A stretch of DNA of 64,000 bases from Edaphobacter flagellatus (GTDB taxonomy: Bacteria > Acidobacteriota > Terriglobia > Terriglobales > Acidobacteriaceae). The stretch's first letter is position 1; each line of letters opens with the position of its first letter. Shown here piece after piece: positions 34,670 to 43,197 of the stretch. The notes under the pieces were generated by a model. The model searched no databases and had not been told where the DNA came from. It worked only from the letters and a program-made list of their open reading frames with translations. The stretch covers positions 248,001 through 312,000 of the forward strand of contig NZ_CP073697.1 of assembly GCF_025264665.1 (NCBI RefSeq), given 5' to 3'. The position numbers and the translations under genes were made by a program.

Positions 34670-35173
34670 CTATGAATTCCAGCATCCGAGCAGACGCCGC
34701 AGAACGACCAGTTCACCCAGATGATATGAGGTGTGGTCTGCAACCAACATAGCTTCCCGGAGAAGATTCTGCCCTTCTCCCCAACGAAACGGCTTGTACA
34801 GATCGCTTTCTGGTCTCGTAATAAGACCTTCGAAACTCTCCAGATCTTTACGAATGGCGGCGATAGAAACATCCCATGCGTGTTCTGATGGAGGCTCAGG
34901 CGATTTGGGCCAGTATCCGGCAGGCCACTCGATCGGCTGGTAACCACCCGTAGGCGGTGCACTGAAGTCGAGAATATCGCGCTGCGTGATGCGGATATGT
35001 TCGAGAATCTGCCACGCCGAATGTGGCAACCCCTGCGGCACAACCCCGCGTTTATCTATAGGAAAATTCTGGATGGCTTCATCTAAAGTAATGTGAGCTT
35101 GTCCACCACGAAGTAAACCCAATAGCTGCTTCCGGATCTCATCCATTTCCGCTGACTCTGACAGTTTGCTCAT
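34670..35173 (-). CDS. DinB-family putative metal-dependent protein
   Basis: A 167-aa four-helix-bundle protein. Candidate metal His residues lie in SAWQILEHIRITQRDIL and MLVADHTSYHLGELVVLRRLLG, the two characteristic DinB helices. ATG 35173 has GGGGAGAG upstream; a 25-codon extension overlapping the methyltransferase gene was rejected. The DinB/YfiT superfamily includes bacillithiol and mycothiol S-transferases and other thiol-dependent enzymes; the specific activity is unknown. Confidence 0.83.
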   Translation of the reverse strand: MSKLSESAEMDEIRKQLLGLLRGGQAHITLDEAIQNFPIDKRGVVPQGLPHSAWQILEHIRITQRDILDFSAPPTGGYQPIEWPAGYWPKSPEPPSEHAWDVSIAAIRKDLESFEGLITRPESDLYKPFRWGEGQNLLREAMLVADHTSYHLGELVVLRRLLGCWNS

Positions 35174-35222
35174 ACACTCTCCCCACAATCTATTGAATTG
35201 GATGCTTGTGTGGATTAGCCGG

Positions 35223-35978
35223 TCACAAGGTCTTACGGGCAATAACAATCGTCAAAGGCGGAAAAGTTGACAGCATGCCTCCCCATTGCTTTTCGACCTT
35301 CAGCCCGTGTGCCTGAAAGGCATTGGCATATTCGCCGGTCTTCTTGTAGTCGGAAATAATCGCCACTCCTCCCGGCTTCAAAACACGGACAATCTGCTCC
35401 AATGCACGAGCCCTCGTTGCCCGATCATAGATGTTGTGGAGGCAGAGATTCGAGACGACCACATCGAAACTGTCACCCTCAAAAGGCATATCCTGCGCAG
35501 CAACGCTCAAAAGCGTGCAGATAGATTGCACCCCCTCAAGCTCAAGGTTATGCAGTGTGGCAGCCTCTGCGTTGCCTCCCATGTCCTCGGTCGACCAGAT
35601 ATCGACTCCTGTCGCATGGCCGGTGCCATTCAATGCTTTAATCCGCTTAGCTGCACCTGCAAGCAACAAGCCGCGACCACAGCCTACATCGAGTACTTTT
35701 TCATTCCCGCTCCATGGGTGCTGTGCAAGCATGCGATCCCTGTGATGAAACTTGCCCACCTTCACATAGAGAAGGTAGAGGCCGCCTTCGATAAGAAGGA
35801 AGAATGCGGGAAATAAAAAGGTTGGCCGCGTGTTAAGTACGACCGGCCCAAGATGCACAACCGGGGGTAACAGAAGGCCAAGCGCGAGACAAAGGCCTCC
35901 GAACAGAAACAGATTTCGCAGCACCGCGGGAGCATCGATCCCGTAGTCTGGCTTCGACGAGGTAGTGTTCATAGGCAT
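35223..35978 (-). CDS. SAM-dependent methyltransferase with two N-terminal membrane helices
   Basis: A 251-aa protein. Two hydrophobic helices (LFLFGGLCLALGLLLPPVV and FLFPAFFLLIEGGLYLLYV) anchor a class I methyltransferase domain: motif I VLDVGCGRGLLLAGAA, TGVDIWS (acidic end of strand 2), and DMPFEGDSFDVVVSNLCLHNI. The substrate is unknown; the membrane anchor suggests a lipid or quinone-like acceptor. It lies 49 bases upstream of the DinB gene on the same strand. Confidence 0.85.
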   Translation of the reverse strand: MPMNTTSSKPDYGIDAPAVLRNLFLFGGLCLALGLLLPPVVHLGPVVLNTRPTFLFPAFFLLIEGGLYLLYVKVGKFHHRDRMLAQHPWSGNEKVLDVGCGRGLLLAGAAKRIKALNGTGHATGVDIWSTEDMGGNAEAATLHNLELEGVQSICTLLSVAAQDMPFEGDSFDVVVSNLCLHNIYDRATRARALEQIVRVLKPGGVAIISDYKKTGEYANAFQAHGLKVEKQWGGMLSTFPPLTIVIARKTL

Positions 35979-36020
35979 CGAGTATGCCTGACTACTTTCA
36001 ACGAAGCCAGGTCATCCTGA

Positions 36021-37152
36021 TTACAGATCGTCATCCGCATCTACTGCGGCGGGCACACCACCTTCGCGGCGCAGGCGCAGATACCCACGGATAAATGGCT
36101 CAAGATCGCCATCCAGCACACGATCCACATCGCCCACCTCGACGCGTGTCCTCAAGTCTTTGACCATCCGATAGGGCTGCATGACATAGCTGCGGATCTG
36201 TGAGCCAAACTTAATATCCAGCTTCGAGTCTTCGAGTTTTTTGCTCACAGCTTTCTTCTTCTCAAGTTCGAACTCATAGAGGCGCGAGCGCAGCAGCTTC
36301 ATCGCCTTCTCTTTGTTCTTATGCTGTGAACGTTCATTCTGACACCCTGCAACAAGACCCGTTGGTATATGCGTGATGCGCACGGCGGAGTCCGTTGTAT
36401 TGACATGCTGGCCGCCCTTACCGCCAGAGCGGTAGGTGTCAATGCGTATATCTTCAGGCTTGATGTCGATCACAATCGTGTCATCGATTTCCGGCGAGAC
36501 GAACACCGATGCGAAACTGGTGTGCCTGCGCTTCGCCGAATCGAAAGGAGAGATGCGCACTAATCGATGCACCCCGGTCTCACCGGAAAGAAGACCATAG
36601 GCAAACTCTCCCGATATGGTGAACGTTGCGGATTTGATGCCTGCTTCATCGCCATCCTGAACTTCGTTGATCTCTACCTTGAAGCTCTGCCGCTCGCCCC
36701 AGCGGACATACATGCGCATCAACATCTCGGCCCAATCCTGCGACTCTGTACCGCCGGCACCTGGATGCACAACAACAATCGCATTCAGTGGATCGCTCTC
36801 CTCGGAGAGCATCGTCTTCGACTCAAGCTTTTCAGAAAAATCGATGAGCGCTGGAATCTCGCGCGCTAGATCCGCTTCCGTATCTTCGCCCTCACGAGCC
36901 AGCTCAAAGTATGCTTCGATATCGTCTGTCCGACGAGCCAGCTCCGCATCATCTGCCAATAAACTCTCAAGGCGCTTACGATCACGCATCAGCGGTTGCG
37001 AGCGTGCAGGATCGGCCCATATAGATGGGTCAGCTGTCTTCTCTTCAATGGAGGCTAATTCACGACGAAGGCGGGGGGCGTCAAAGATACTCCCGCAGAT
37101 CGCGAACCCGTTCGCGCACCGGGGAGTACGTGTATTCCAAATCACTCAGCAT
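36021..37152 (-). CDS. prfB: Peptide chain release factor 2, with programmed +1 frameshift
   Basis: RF2 recognises UGA and UAA and triggers peptide release. Translation starts at ATG 37152 and runs 23 codons (MLSDLEYTYSP...LREYL) to an in-frame TGA at 37081-37083. The sequence there is GGGAG-TAT-CTT-TGA-C, the standard RF2 shift site with an internal Shine-Dalgarno. Skipping one base continues as DAPRLRRELAS. The product is about 376 aa. SPF at ISPFDSAKRR is the RF2 stop-recognition motif, and GGQ in RSGGKGGQHVN is the catalytic motif. Expression is thus autoregulated by RF2 level. It follows lnt by four bases. Confidence 0.96.
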
Positions 37153-37156
37153 GGTG

Positions 37157-38794
37157 TTAGTTTACGGTAAATCGCCTTCGTAGCGTGAGACCTAGTGCCA
37201 CAGTCGTTACAACAGCGCACAGATAAGCGAAAATGTCACCGTATGCAGCATAGAACGTAAGGTCATGCTCATAGCCAAAGCCCGCACGAATACTGGTCCG
37301 AACATGGCGTGGCGCAGCCTCAACCACATGCCCATAAGGATCGATGGATGCAGTGACACCTGTGTTCGTCGCACGCAGTACCCATCGATGATTTTCGATG
37401 GCCCGCATACGCACCATGTTCAGGTGTTGCCAGGGAGCGCTGGTATCTCCATACCACCCGTCATTCGAGATATTCACCAGCACGTCTGCTCCATCACGGA
37501 CAAACTGCCGCACTTCATCTCCAAAGATCGATTCGTAGCAGATGAACGTCCCATAGCTATGCCCATTCACGACGAAGAGTGCCCTGCGAGTTCCGGGGTC
37601 AAAGGTGCCAGCTTCGTGCAGCAGGTTCTGAGCAAAAAAGAAGAGCTTCTGGAATGGGACATACTCTCCAAAGGGGACCAGGTGCATCTTGTCGTAGCGG
37701 CCAGCGAACTCACCTTGTGGCGTAATGAACGAAGCTGAGTTGTAGAGAAAATAGCCACGCGTATTTTCTGTCGTCCGATCAATGCCAATGTTGCCGGCAA
37801 TAATAGGCGCTTTAGCCTCTTCTGCCAGCCTGGTCATTGCGGCGCGAAACGCCGGATCATTCTCCTGAAATGGTGCAGGCGACTCAGGCCACACAATCAA
37901 GTTCGAGTCCCGCGGCATGCTACGTGGACTGAATCGCACGAATGGTGTGTTTTTCGCCTCAGGGATTCCCAGATACATCCGCTCACCGGGATAACGACTT
38001 AAGTACGAGAACGACTCTAGTAACTCCTGCTCATTCGGTTCAGGCCCCTTGGCTTCCTGCCCAACTTCTAGGTTCTCCTGCACCAATGTAGCGGTTTCGG
38101 TCGCTTCCACTCGGTGAGTCTGCACCCGCCGTACGCTGACAATGTACAGCAGGATGATGGATACGCCTGTAACCGTCAGAATCAAGCGTGTATATTTACG
38201 CTCGCGAAGTTGTATGCGAACTAGCCAAATCGCATTGACAGCCGCGATCACAAAGGACAATCCATACGCTCCTGTGATCGGAGCCAACCGAGTCAATAGC
38301 GGATTGTCGACCTGCGTTATCCCCAGCAGATCCCATGGCAGACCAGTGATCCGTGCACGCGCCAATTCAACCGCAACCCAGGCAAAGGGGCTCAGCAGCA
38401 AGGTACTTTGAACGCCGAAATGTCCACGCAAGCTACCGATCAACCAGCCGAACAATGCATGGTACAAGCCGAGGTAAAGACAAAATAGAACAAGAATTCC
38501 TGCAGCAACAGGCTTATCCAGCCCCCCGTAGAGATACATCGTCTGGTAGATCCAGTAACAGTTCCCCAGATACCAGACAATGCCGCAGAGATAGCCGAGA
38601 ATCGCAGTTTGGCGGGAAGAGAGTGGATTTCCTCTTGCATCATCGCGAGTCAGTGCCCACAGCAACGGAAGCATTGCAATCCAGCAAAACGCCGTCCGCC
38701 ACACGGATACTGGTCCAGCCACCGGAAACGGCAGAACTTGCAGGATTGCGGAGAGCACTGCCATGCCCCACAGCCGTGCCGGAATGAGTCGCAT
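37157..38794 (-). CDS. lnt: Apolipoprotein N-acyltransferase
   Basis: Adds the third acyl chain to outer-membrane-bound lipoproteins at the inner membrane. The 545-aa protein has about seven hydrophobic segments followed by the nitrilase domain, whose catalytic Glu, Lys and Cys are visible: VWPESPAPF (Glu), DKMHLVPFGEYVPF (Lys), and FICYESIFGDE (Cys). NISNDGWYGDTSAPWQHLNM is the conserved substrate loop. One further C-terminal helix closes the protein. Gene order lnt-prfB with a four-base gap suggests co-transcription. Several lipoproteins in this window would be its clients. Confidence 0.95.
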   Translation of the reverse strand: MRLIPARLWGMAVLSAILQVLPFPVAGPVSVWRTAFCWIAMLPLLWALTRDDARGNPLSSRQTAILGYLCGIVWYLGNCYWIYQTMYLYGGLDKPVAAGILVLFCLYLGLYHALFGWLIGSLRGHFGVQSTLLLSPFAWVAVELARARITGLPWDLLGITQVDNPLLTRLAPITGAYGLSFVIAAVNAIWLVRIQLRERKYTRLILTVTGVSIILLYIVSVRRVQTHRVEATETATLVQENLEVGQEAKGPEPNEQELLESFSYLSRYPGERMYLGIPEAKNTPFVRFSPRSMPRDSNLIVWPESPAPFQENDPAFRAAMTRLAEEAKAPIIAGNIGIDRTTENTRGYFLYNSASFITPQGEFAGRYDKMHLVPFGEYVPFQKLFFFAQNLLHEAGTFDPGTRRALFVVNGHSYGTFICYESIFGDEVRQFVRDGADVLVNISNDGWYGDTSAPWQHLNMVRMRAIENHRWVLRATNTGVTASIDPYGHVVEAAPRHVRTSIRAGFGYEHDLTFYAAYGDIFAYLCAVVTTVALGLTLRRRFTVN

Positions 38795-38856
38795 CGCAGA
38801 TGAAGTCTAACATCAGGCTATTAAGAAACAACCCGGGACGATACAATTCCTATTGC

Positions 38857-38988
38857 ATGGACATTTTGATTCATCTTGTTGCCAAACTGGTCGTGCCACT
38901 GTTTTTTATCGGATTGGCAGGTTCATCGGTCGTCATCGTGGTCAGCTTTGTCGAAGATTTACAGGAATTGCTGGAGGATGAAGATTAA
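38857..38988 (+). CDS. 43-aa single-pass membrane peptide
   Basis: A short ORF starting at ATG 38857. It has a hydrophobic helix (LVAKLVVPLFFIGLAGSSVVIVVSF) followed by an acidic tail (EDLQELLEDED). The composition and one-helix layout look like a genuine small membrane protein rather than a random ORF. It lies upstream of the APC transporter on the same strand, 134 bases away, and divergent from lnt. The ribosome site is weak, and the function is unknown. Confidence 0.55.
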   Translation: MDILIHLVAKLVVPLFFIGLAGSSVVIVVSFVEDLQELLEDED

Positions 38989-39122
38989 CTTGTCTGCGAC
39001 GCAAGCGGAGGTAGATTGCTGCCAATATATTGGCGACTCTCTACGACGGAGTAGTACGCTCCAGTGTGGCATCGAGACCATTCGGTTCTTAGGGTGGAAC
39101 GCAGCGCTGATCGCGAATCATC

Positions 39123-41495
39123 ATGGCATCTAAAGAAACGACATATAAGTTGCCTCAATCGAACCGGGTTCGCCTGGTCGTCGCCTCATCGGTCATGTTG
39201 ACCTTTATCTCCTTCTGGAGAGCTGCGGCCATTGTTCTAAATGATCTGGGCTCCTCGGCCTTCTATGCTGGCGGCATAGCAGAAGAGGCCGTAGGTAAAT
39301 CTGCTCCCTGGTTCATTCTCGGAGTCATGCTTTTCAGCTTCGCGGTACGTGCGGTTTACGTGGAAAGCTGCAGCATGTTTACACGCGGTGGTGTTTACCG
39401 CATCGTCAAAGAGGCTCTCGGCGGAACCTTCGCCAAACTTAGCGTCTCCGCGCTAATGTTCGATTACATCCTGACAGGTCCCATCTCTGGTGTCTCCGCC
39501 GGCCAGTATATTGTGGGGCTCCTAAATGAGCTATTGGGACTGTTCTCCATACATCACTGGGCAGGCGCACTTGCAACTCATGCCAACGGCAGCGCACGGC
39601 AATTTCCCGTGGACGGCACCTCGGCGGCGATAGCCGCGATCATCACCATCTACTTCTGGTGGCAGAATATCAAGGGGATCGAAGAATCCAGCGACAAGGC
39701 CCTCAAGGTGATGAAGATCACAACTGTAATGGTTGTGATCCTGCTTACGTGGGGCATCTATACGGCATTTCATCGATCTGCTCCACTTCCGCCGTTTCCC
39801 TTCCCCGAGAATCTTCATTTCAGTAAAGACTCTCTGGGATTTCTGAAACACACAAGCATGGGCGCCACGTTCGGACTGTTCGGCATCCTGATGGCTTTTG
39901 GCCACTCCGTGCTTGCGATGAGCGGTGAAGAATCGCTCGCTCAGGTCAACCGCGAGATCGAGCATCCAAAGCTCAAGAATTTAAAACGAGCAGCCATTGT
40001 CATCGCTATCTATAGCTTCATCTTCACCGGCATAGGTTCCATGCTTGCCGTTATGCTCATTCCCGATGAAGTGCGCGTCCCGGTCTACAGAGACAACCTC
40101 ATCGCAGGAATCACGATGTACCTCGTCGGCCCGCTTGCCCTACGTATTGGCTTCCGGGTCTTCGTCGTTATCGTGGGCTTCCTCATCCTTGGAGGAGCGG
40201 TCAACACAGCCATCGTCGGCTCCAATGGCGTACTCATGCGCGTTGCTGAAGACGGCGTATTAGCAGATTGGTTCCGTAAGCCGCAGCGTCGTTACGGAAC
40301 AAGCTATCGCATCGTAAACCTGGTCGCCGCGCTACAGATGTTTACCATCATCGTCACTCGCGGCGATGTCATTGTGCTGGGCGAAGCCTATGCCTTCGGT
40401 GTTATCTGGAGCTTTACGTTCAACTCGCTCGCCATGCTTGTTCTCCGTTGGAAATACCACGGCGAACGTGGCTGGAAGGTCCCACTTAATATTCGCATCG
40501 GTAAGACCGAAATACCCGTAGGACTTATCTCGGTCTTCCTTGTCTTGTTTACGACTGCGATCGTGAATCTATTTACAAAGTCGGTAGCTACCGTAAGCGG
40601 AATTATCTTTGCGGCTGCCTTCTTTATCATTTTTTCTCTCTCGGAACGAGATAATAAGCGACGGCATGACCTTGCAGCTCGTCAGATGCGCGAGCATTTC
40701 CAGCTTGAGCATCAGGACACCGTCGGTTGTGCTGCATTAGCCATAAAGCCTGGCGCTGTCATCGTAACGATGCGCGATGCAGCATCTCCATTTGCCCTCA
40801 AATGGGCGCTCACTCATACCGATACCGAGGAGCAGGATATTGTTGTTCTTGCCGCGCGCATGATGGGTGTCGGCGGCCCAGAGTATGTCGACGCCTCGGA
40901 GCAGCTCTTCAGCGAGCACGAGCAGATGCTCTTTACAAAAGCCGTATCCGTTGCCGAAAGCTTCGGCAAACATATCTCACTTCTAGTCGTGCCTGCCGGC
41001 GATATCTTTGCCGCACTTGTTCAGACAGCAAACTCGCTCGATGCTGCAGCCGTCGTCTCAGGTCTATCCAGCAAGTTGACTGCAGAAGAGCAGGCCTACC
41101 ATGTAGGCCAGGCATGGGAAGCTCTGGCTGAGCCGAAAAAGCAGTTTACATTCTATGTAATTAAGCCCAGTGGAGAGTCGCTTAGTTTCCACATTGGCCC
41201 TCACGCGCCAACGATTCAACCGGATGAGGTTCAACTCGTTCACCGTCTATGGCTTAACCTTCGGCGAGCACCAGAGATGCGTGACTTACATCACAGCGAC
41301 ATCGTGACTTATGCACTAACTCGCCTGGCCAATGAATACGCACGCGACAAACAAACCACGATCAAAGGCTTACAGCAATGCATCGAACAGATAAATAACC
41401 GTGGGCAGCTAGGCAGTTCGCACCGCGAAGAGTTAGGTGAATCAGGCCCTGGTTACTCTATCCAGCCACGCTCTGAGGTTATTTCAAAAAAATAG
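39123..41495 (+). CDS. APC-superfamily permease with C-terminal USP-like domain
   Basis: A 790-aa inner-membrane transporter. The N-terminal ~500 residues hold about twelve hydrophobic helices with the APC fold: VMLTFISFWRAAAIVLNDLGSSAFY, GPISGVSAGQYIVGLLNELLG, an AMSGEESLAQVNREIEHPKLKNLKRAA loop, and GGAVNTAIVGSNGVLMRVAEDG. The C-terminal ~270 residues are soluble and resemble universal-stress-protein folds (TMRDAASPFALKWALTHTDTEEQDIVVLAAR, ISLLVVPAGDIFAALVQTANSLDAAAVVSG). This may be a regulatory domain. The substrate (amino acid, amine or cation) is unknown. A small hairpin AGAG-TTTTT-CTCT-like follows the stop. Confidence 0.82.
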   Translation: MASKETTYKLPQSNRVRLVVASSVMLTFISFWRAAAIVLNDLGSSAFYAGGIAEEAVGKSAPWFILGVMLFSFAVRAVYVESCSMFTRGGVYRIVKEALGGTFAKLSVSALMFDYILTGPISGVSAGQYIVGLLNELLGLFSIHHWAGALATHANGSARQFPVDGTSAAIAAIITIYFWWQNIKGIEESSDKALKVMKITTVMVVILLTWGIYTAFHRSAPLPPFPFPENLHFSKDSLGFLKHTSMGATFGLFGILMAFGHSVLAMSGEESLAQVNREIEHPKLKNLKRAAIVIAIYSFIFTGIGSMLAVMLIPDEVRVPVYRDNLIAGITMYLVGPLALRIGFRVFVVIVGFLILGGAVNTAIVGSNGVLMRVAEDGVLADWFRKPQRRYGTSYRIVNLVAALQMFTIIVTRGDVIVLGEAYAFGVIWSFTFNSLAMLVLRWKYHGERGWKVPLNIRIGKTEIPVGLISVFLVLFTTAIVNLFTKSVATVSGIIFAAAFFIIFSLSERDNKRRHDLAARQMREHFQLEHQDTVGCAALAIKPGAVIVTMRDAASPFALKWALTHTDTEEQDIVVLAARMMGVGGPEYVDASEQLFSEHEQMLFTKAVSVAESFGKHISLLVVPAGDIFAALVQTANSLDAAAVVSGLSSKLTAEEQAYHVGQAWEALAEPKKQFTFYVIKPSGESLSFHIGPHAPTIQPDEVQLVHRLWLNLRRAPEMRDLHHSDIVTYALTRLANEYARDKQTTIKGLQQCIEQINNRGQLGSSHREELGESGPGYSIQPRSEVISKK

Positions 41496-41635
41496 CTAGA
41501 GTTTTTACTCTACTTATTTGCATGATGTTTCAAATTTCTGTATTTTTATTGATATATTCCTTATTTTTCGAGCACTTATATATAAGGACCTTCTTCACGA
41601 AATCAAAAACAACATGAAATATCTGGAGGTACTTC
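41496..41635. other. A/T-rich promoter region of the small basic protein
   Basis: A 140-base A/T-rich gap in an otherwise GC-rich genome. It contains AGAGTTTTTACTCT just after the permease stop (weak terminator), TTGATATATTCC near 41549, TTATATATAAGG near 41576, and GGAGG six bases before the GTG start. It is likely the promoter of the next gene, but exact boxes are not certain. Confidence 0.4.
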
Positions 41636-41869
41636 GTGGAAGTTAGCACCATCATCGCGCAGATTGACGCACAGATTTTGAAACTGCAGCAGGCACGCGC
41701 GCTTCTCGCGGGAGCTGCAGCTCCCACTCGCCCCGGGCCTGGACGTCCGAAAGGAGCCGGCAAGGCTGTCAGCAAACGTAAGCGTCAATTGAGCCCTGAG
41801 GGTCGCAAGCGCATTGCCGATGCCATGAAAAAGCGTTGGGCAGAACGTCGCAAACAATCTTCGAAGTAG
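41636..41869 (+). CDS. Small basic DNA-binding-like protein, GTG start
   Basis: A 77-aa protein starting at GTG 41636 with a strong GGAGG site upstream. A short N-terminal helix (ISTII..QIDAQILKLQQARALL-like) precedes an AT-hook-like GRPKGAGKA and a very basic C-terminus (SKRKRQLSPEGRKRIADAMKKRWAERRKQ). The composition suggests nucleoid association or a nucleic-acid-binding regulator. No named family is assigned with confidence. A perfect terminator follows 11 bases after the stop. Confidence 0.75.
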   Translation: MEVSTIIAQIDAQILKLQQARALLAGAAAPTRPGPGRPKGAGKAVSKRKRQLSPEGRKRIADAMKKRWAERRKQSSK

Positions 41870-41880
41870 ATTGCTAATAC

Positions 41881-41911
41881 AAAAGGGGCGCAGATAATCT
41901 GCGCCCCTTTT
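41881..41911. terminator. Bidirectional Rho-independent terminator
   Basis: AAAAGGGGCGCAGAT (41881-41895) pairs perfectly with ATCTGCGCCCCTTTT (41897-41911). It lies between convergent genes and serves both. Confidence 0.92.
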
Positions 41912-41932
41912 CCACTTTAATACTTCCCGATA

Positions 41933-42568
41933 CTATCGAGTAACAATCACCTCACGAAGACTATCTTTCGCAAGAAAAAATCTATAGGAACTAAAGTCCT
42001 GTAAAAGATTTTCAATCTTGCGATTGCTATAAATTTGCACAACGGGATAACTTCCGGCCTTTTGAATATCGACCACTTCGGTATCCGTCAAGTGATATCG
42101 GCAAAAGGGCGTTCCCGGTTCTGATGTTGCATGAAAAAAAGCCAGCATCAACCCACCAGGCTCTATGACTTCGTGCAAGCGCGAGAAGATAGGTACGACT
42201 AGTTGTTCCGGAAGAAAGTCTGCTGTATCCCACAAGATTACGACGTCAAATTTACGCCCCGAGAAGCTCAAATTTGTTTCAAGAAACTTCTCGACATCAA
42301 AACCTGCCTCATGTTCTTCCGTTCCAGCTACAATCCACTCTGGCTTAAGAGCTTCTTCAACCAGATTTGCCATATAAATACTGTGGCCAAGGCTTGTAAT
42401 GTAATTGATGTTCGTGCTGGATGTTGGGCCAATGTCCAGTATTCGTAATGACTCCTGAGACTTCAGATGTTTTTGTAACTCTTTCCACCCACTGGAATGC
42501 CGCGGCACGCGACCTGCATTTGCCCGGTTGCCGCCAGTGCTTTCACCGCCACCGAAGAGGTTGCGCAT
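41933..42568 (-). CDS. SAM-dependent methyltransferase-like protein, A/T-rich
   Basis: A 211-aa protein with a class I methyltransferase core: LRILDIGPTSSTNINYI (motif I, degenerate relative to DxGxGxG), a FDVVILWDTADFLPEQLV block, and PGGLMLAFFHATSEPGTPF. The codon choice is visibly richer in A and T than its neighbours, hinting at later acquisition or relaxed selection. It lies 26 bases downstream of the bactofilin gene on the same strand. The substrate is unknown. Confidence 0.72.
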   Translation of the reverse strand: MRNLFGGGESTGGNRANAGRVPRHSSGWKELQKHLKSQESLRILDIGPTSSTNINYITSLGHSIYMANLVEEALKPEWIVAGTEEHEAGFDVEKFLETNLSFSGRKFDVVILWDTADFLPEQLVVPIFSRLHEVIEPGGLMLAFFHATSEPGTPFCRYHLTDTEVVDIQKAGSYPVVQIYSNRKIENLLQDFSSYRFFLAKDSLREVIVTR

Positions 42569-42594
42569 AGGCTCGCTTCGTCTCCTCTTTCGCT

Positions 42595-43035
42595 CTACGA
42601 CTTAGGTTCCAGCACCAGGGGAGTCTGCTCCGCCTTAGCTTCTGCGTGCTTGGCCACGGGTGGAAGCACCTCGACGGTGCGCTCTGATTTCAGTTCTACC
42701 TTCCCTTTCAGCATCGCATTCTCTTCAATCGAGAGTCTGCCACCGAAGATATCGCCGTTAACCACCGCGGAGTGCCGCAGATCGACTCTGCCTGAAACAT
42801 GCAATGTTCCTTTCACATTGCCAAAAACAATCAGGTTACGAACTTTGATATCCGCAACAATGCGCGCATTGGGGCCAATCGTCAGGCTATTCTCGGGTAG
42901 AGTAATCGTTCCTTCGATATCGCCATCGATCATCAAGTCTTCGCTGCCGGAGAGTTCTCCCCGTATGCTGACCGACTTGCCGATGACAGTAGAACCTTCT
43001 GCTGGCTTCATGTGCGTCTCACTCTCTTCCATCAA
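42595..43035 (-). CDS. Bactofilin (polymer-forming cytoskeletal protein)
   Basis: A 146-aa bactofilin. The central right-handed beta-helix is visible as hydrophobic/Gly repeats: SIRGELSGSEDLMIDGDIEGTITLPENSLTIGPNARIVADI, VRNLIVFGNVKGTLHVSGRVDL, and GDIFGGRLSIEENAMLKGKVEL. Short disordered tails flank it. Bactofilins polymerise without nucleotides at the membrane and help in cell shape, envelope growth or protein localisation. The gene is followed by the methyltransferase gene. Confidence 0.92.
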   Translation of the reverse strand: MMEESETHMKPAEGSTVIGKSVSIRGELSGSEDLMIDGDIEGTITLPENSLTIGPNARIVADIKVRNLIVFGNVKGTLHVSGRVDLRHSAVVNGDIFGGRLSIEENAMLKGKVELKSERTVEVLPPVAKHAEAKAEQTPLVLEPKS

Positions 43036-43197
43036 GGTATGGCGATTGCTCTATTGCCGCAGGATACCCAAGCTGCTCCTTTGAGGCAAACCCGGAAACT
43101 TCACACGTATCCGTGCGTCATAGACAGAAAGTGGTAACGTTGCAAAGATGGGTCAGAACATCGAACACAAAAATCGAAGCATGCGTGTGAGGAAGAT

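Noticed and set aside
37083..37145. prfB N-terminus MIWNTRTPRCANG
   Set aside because: It reads the downstream frame backwards past the shift site; the true leader lies in the other frame and matches RF2.
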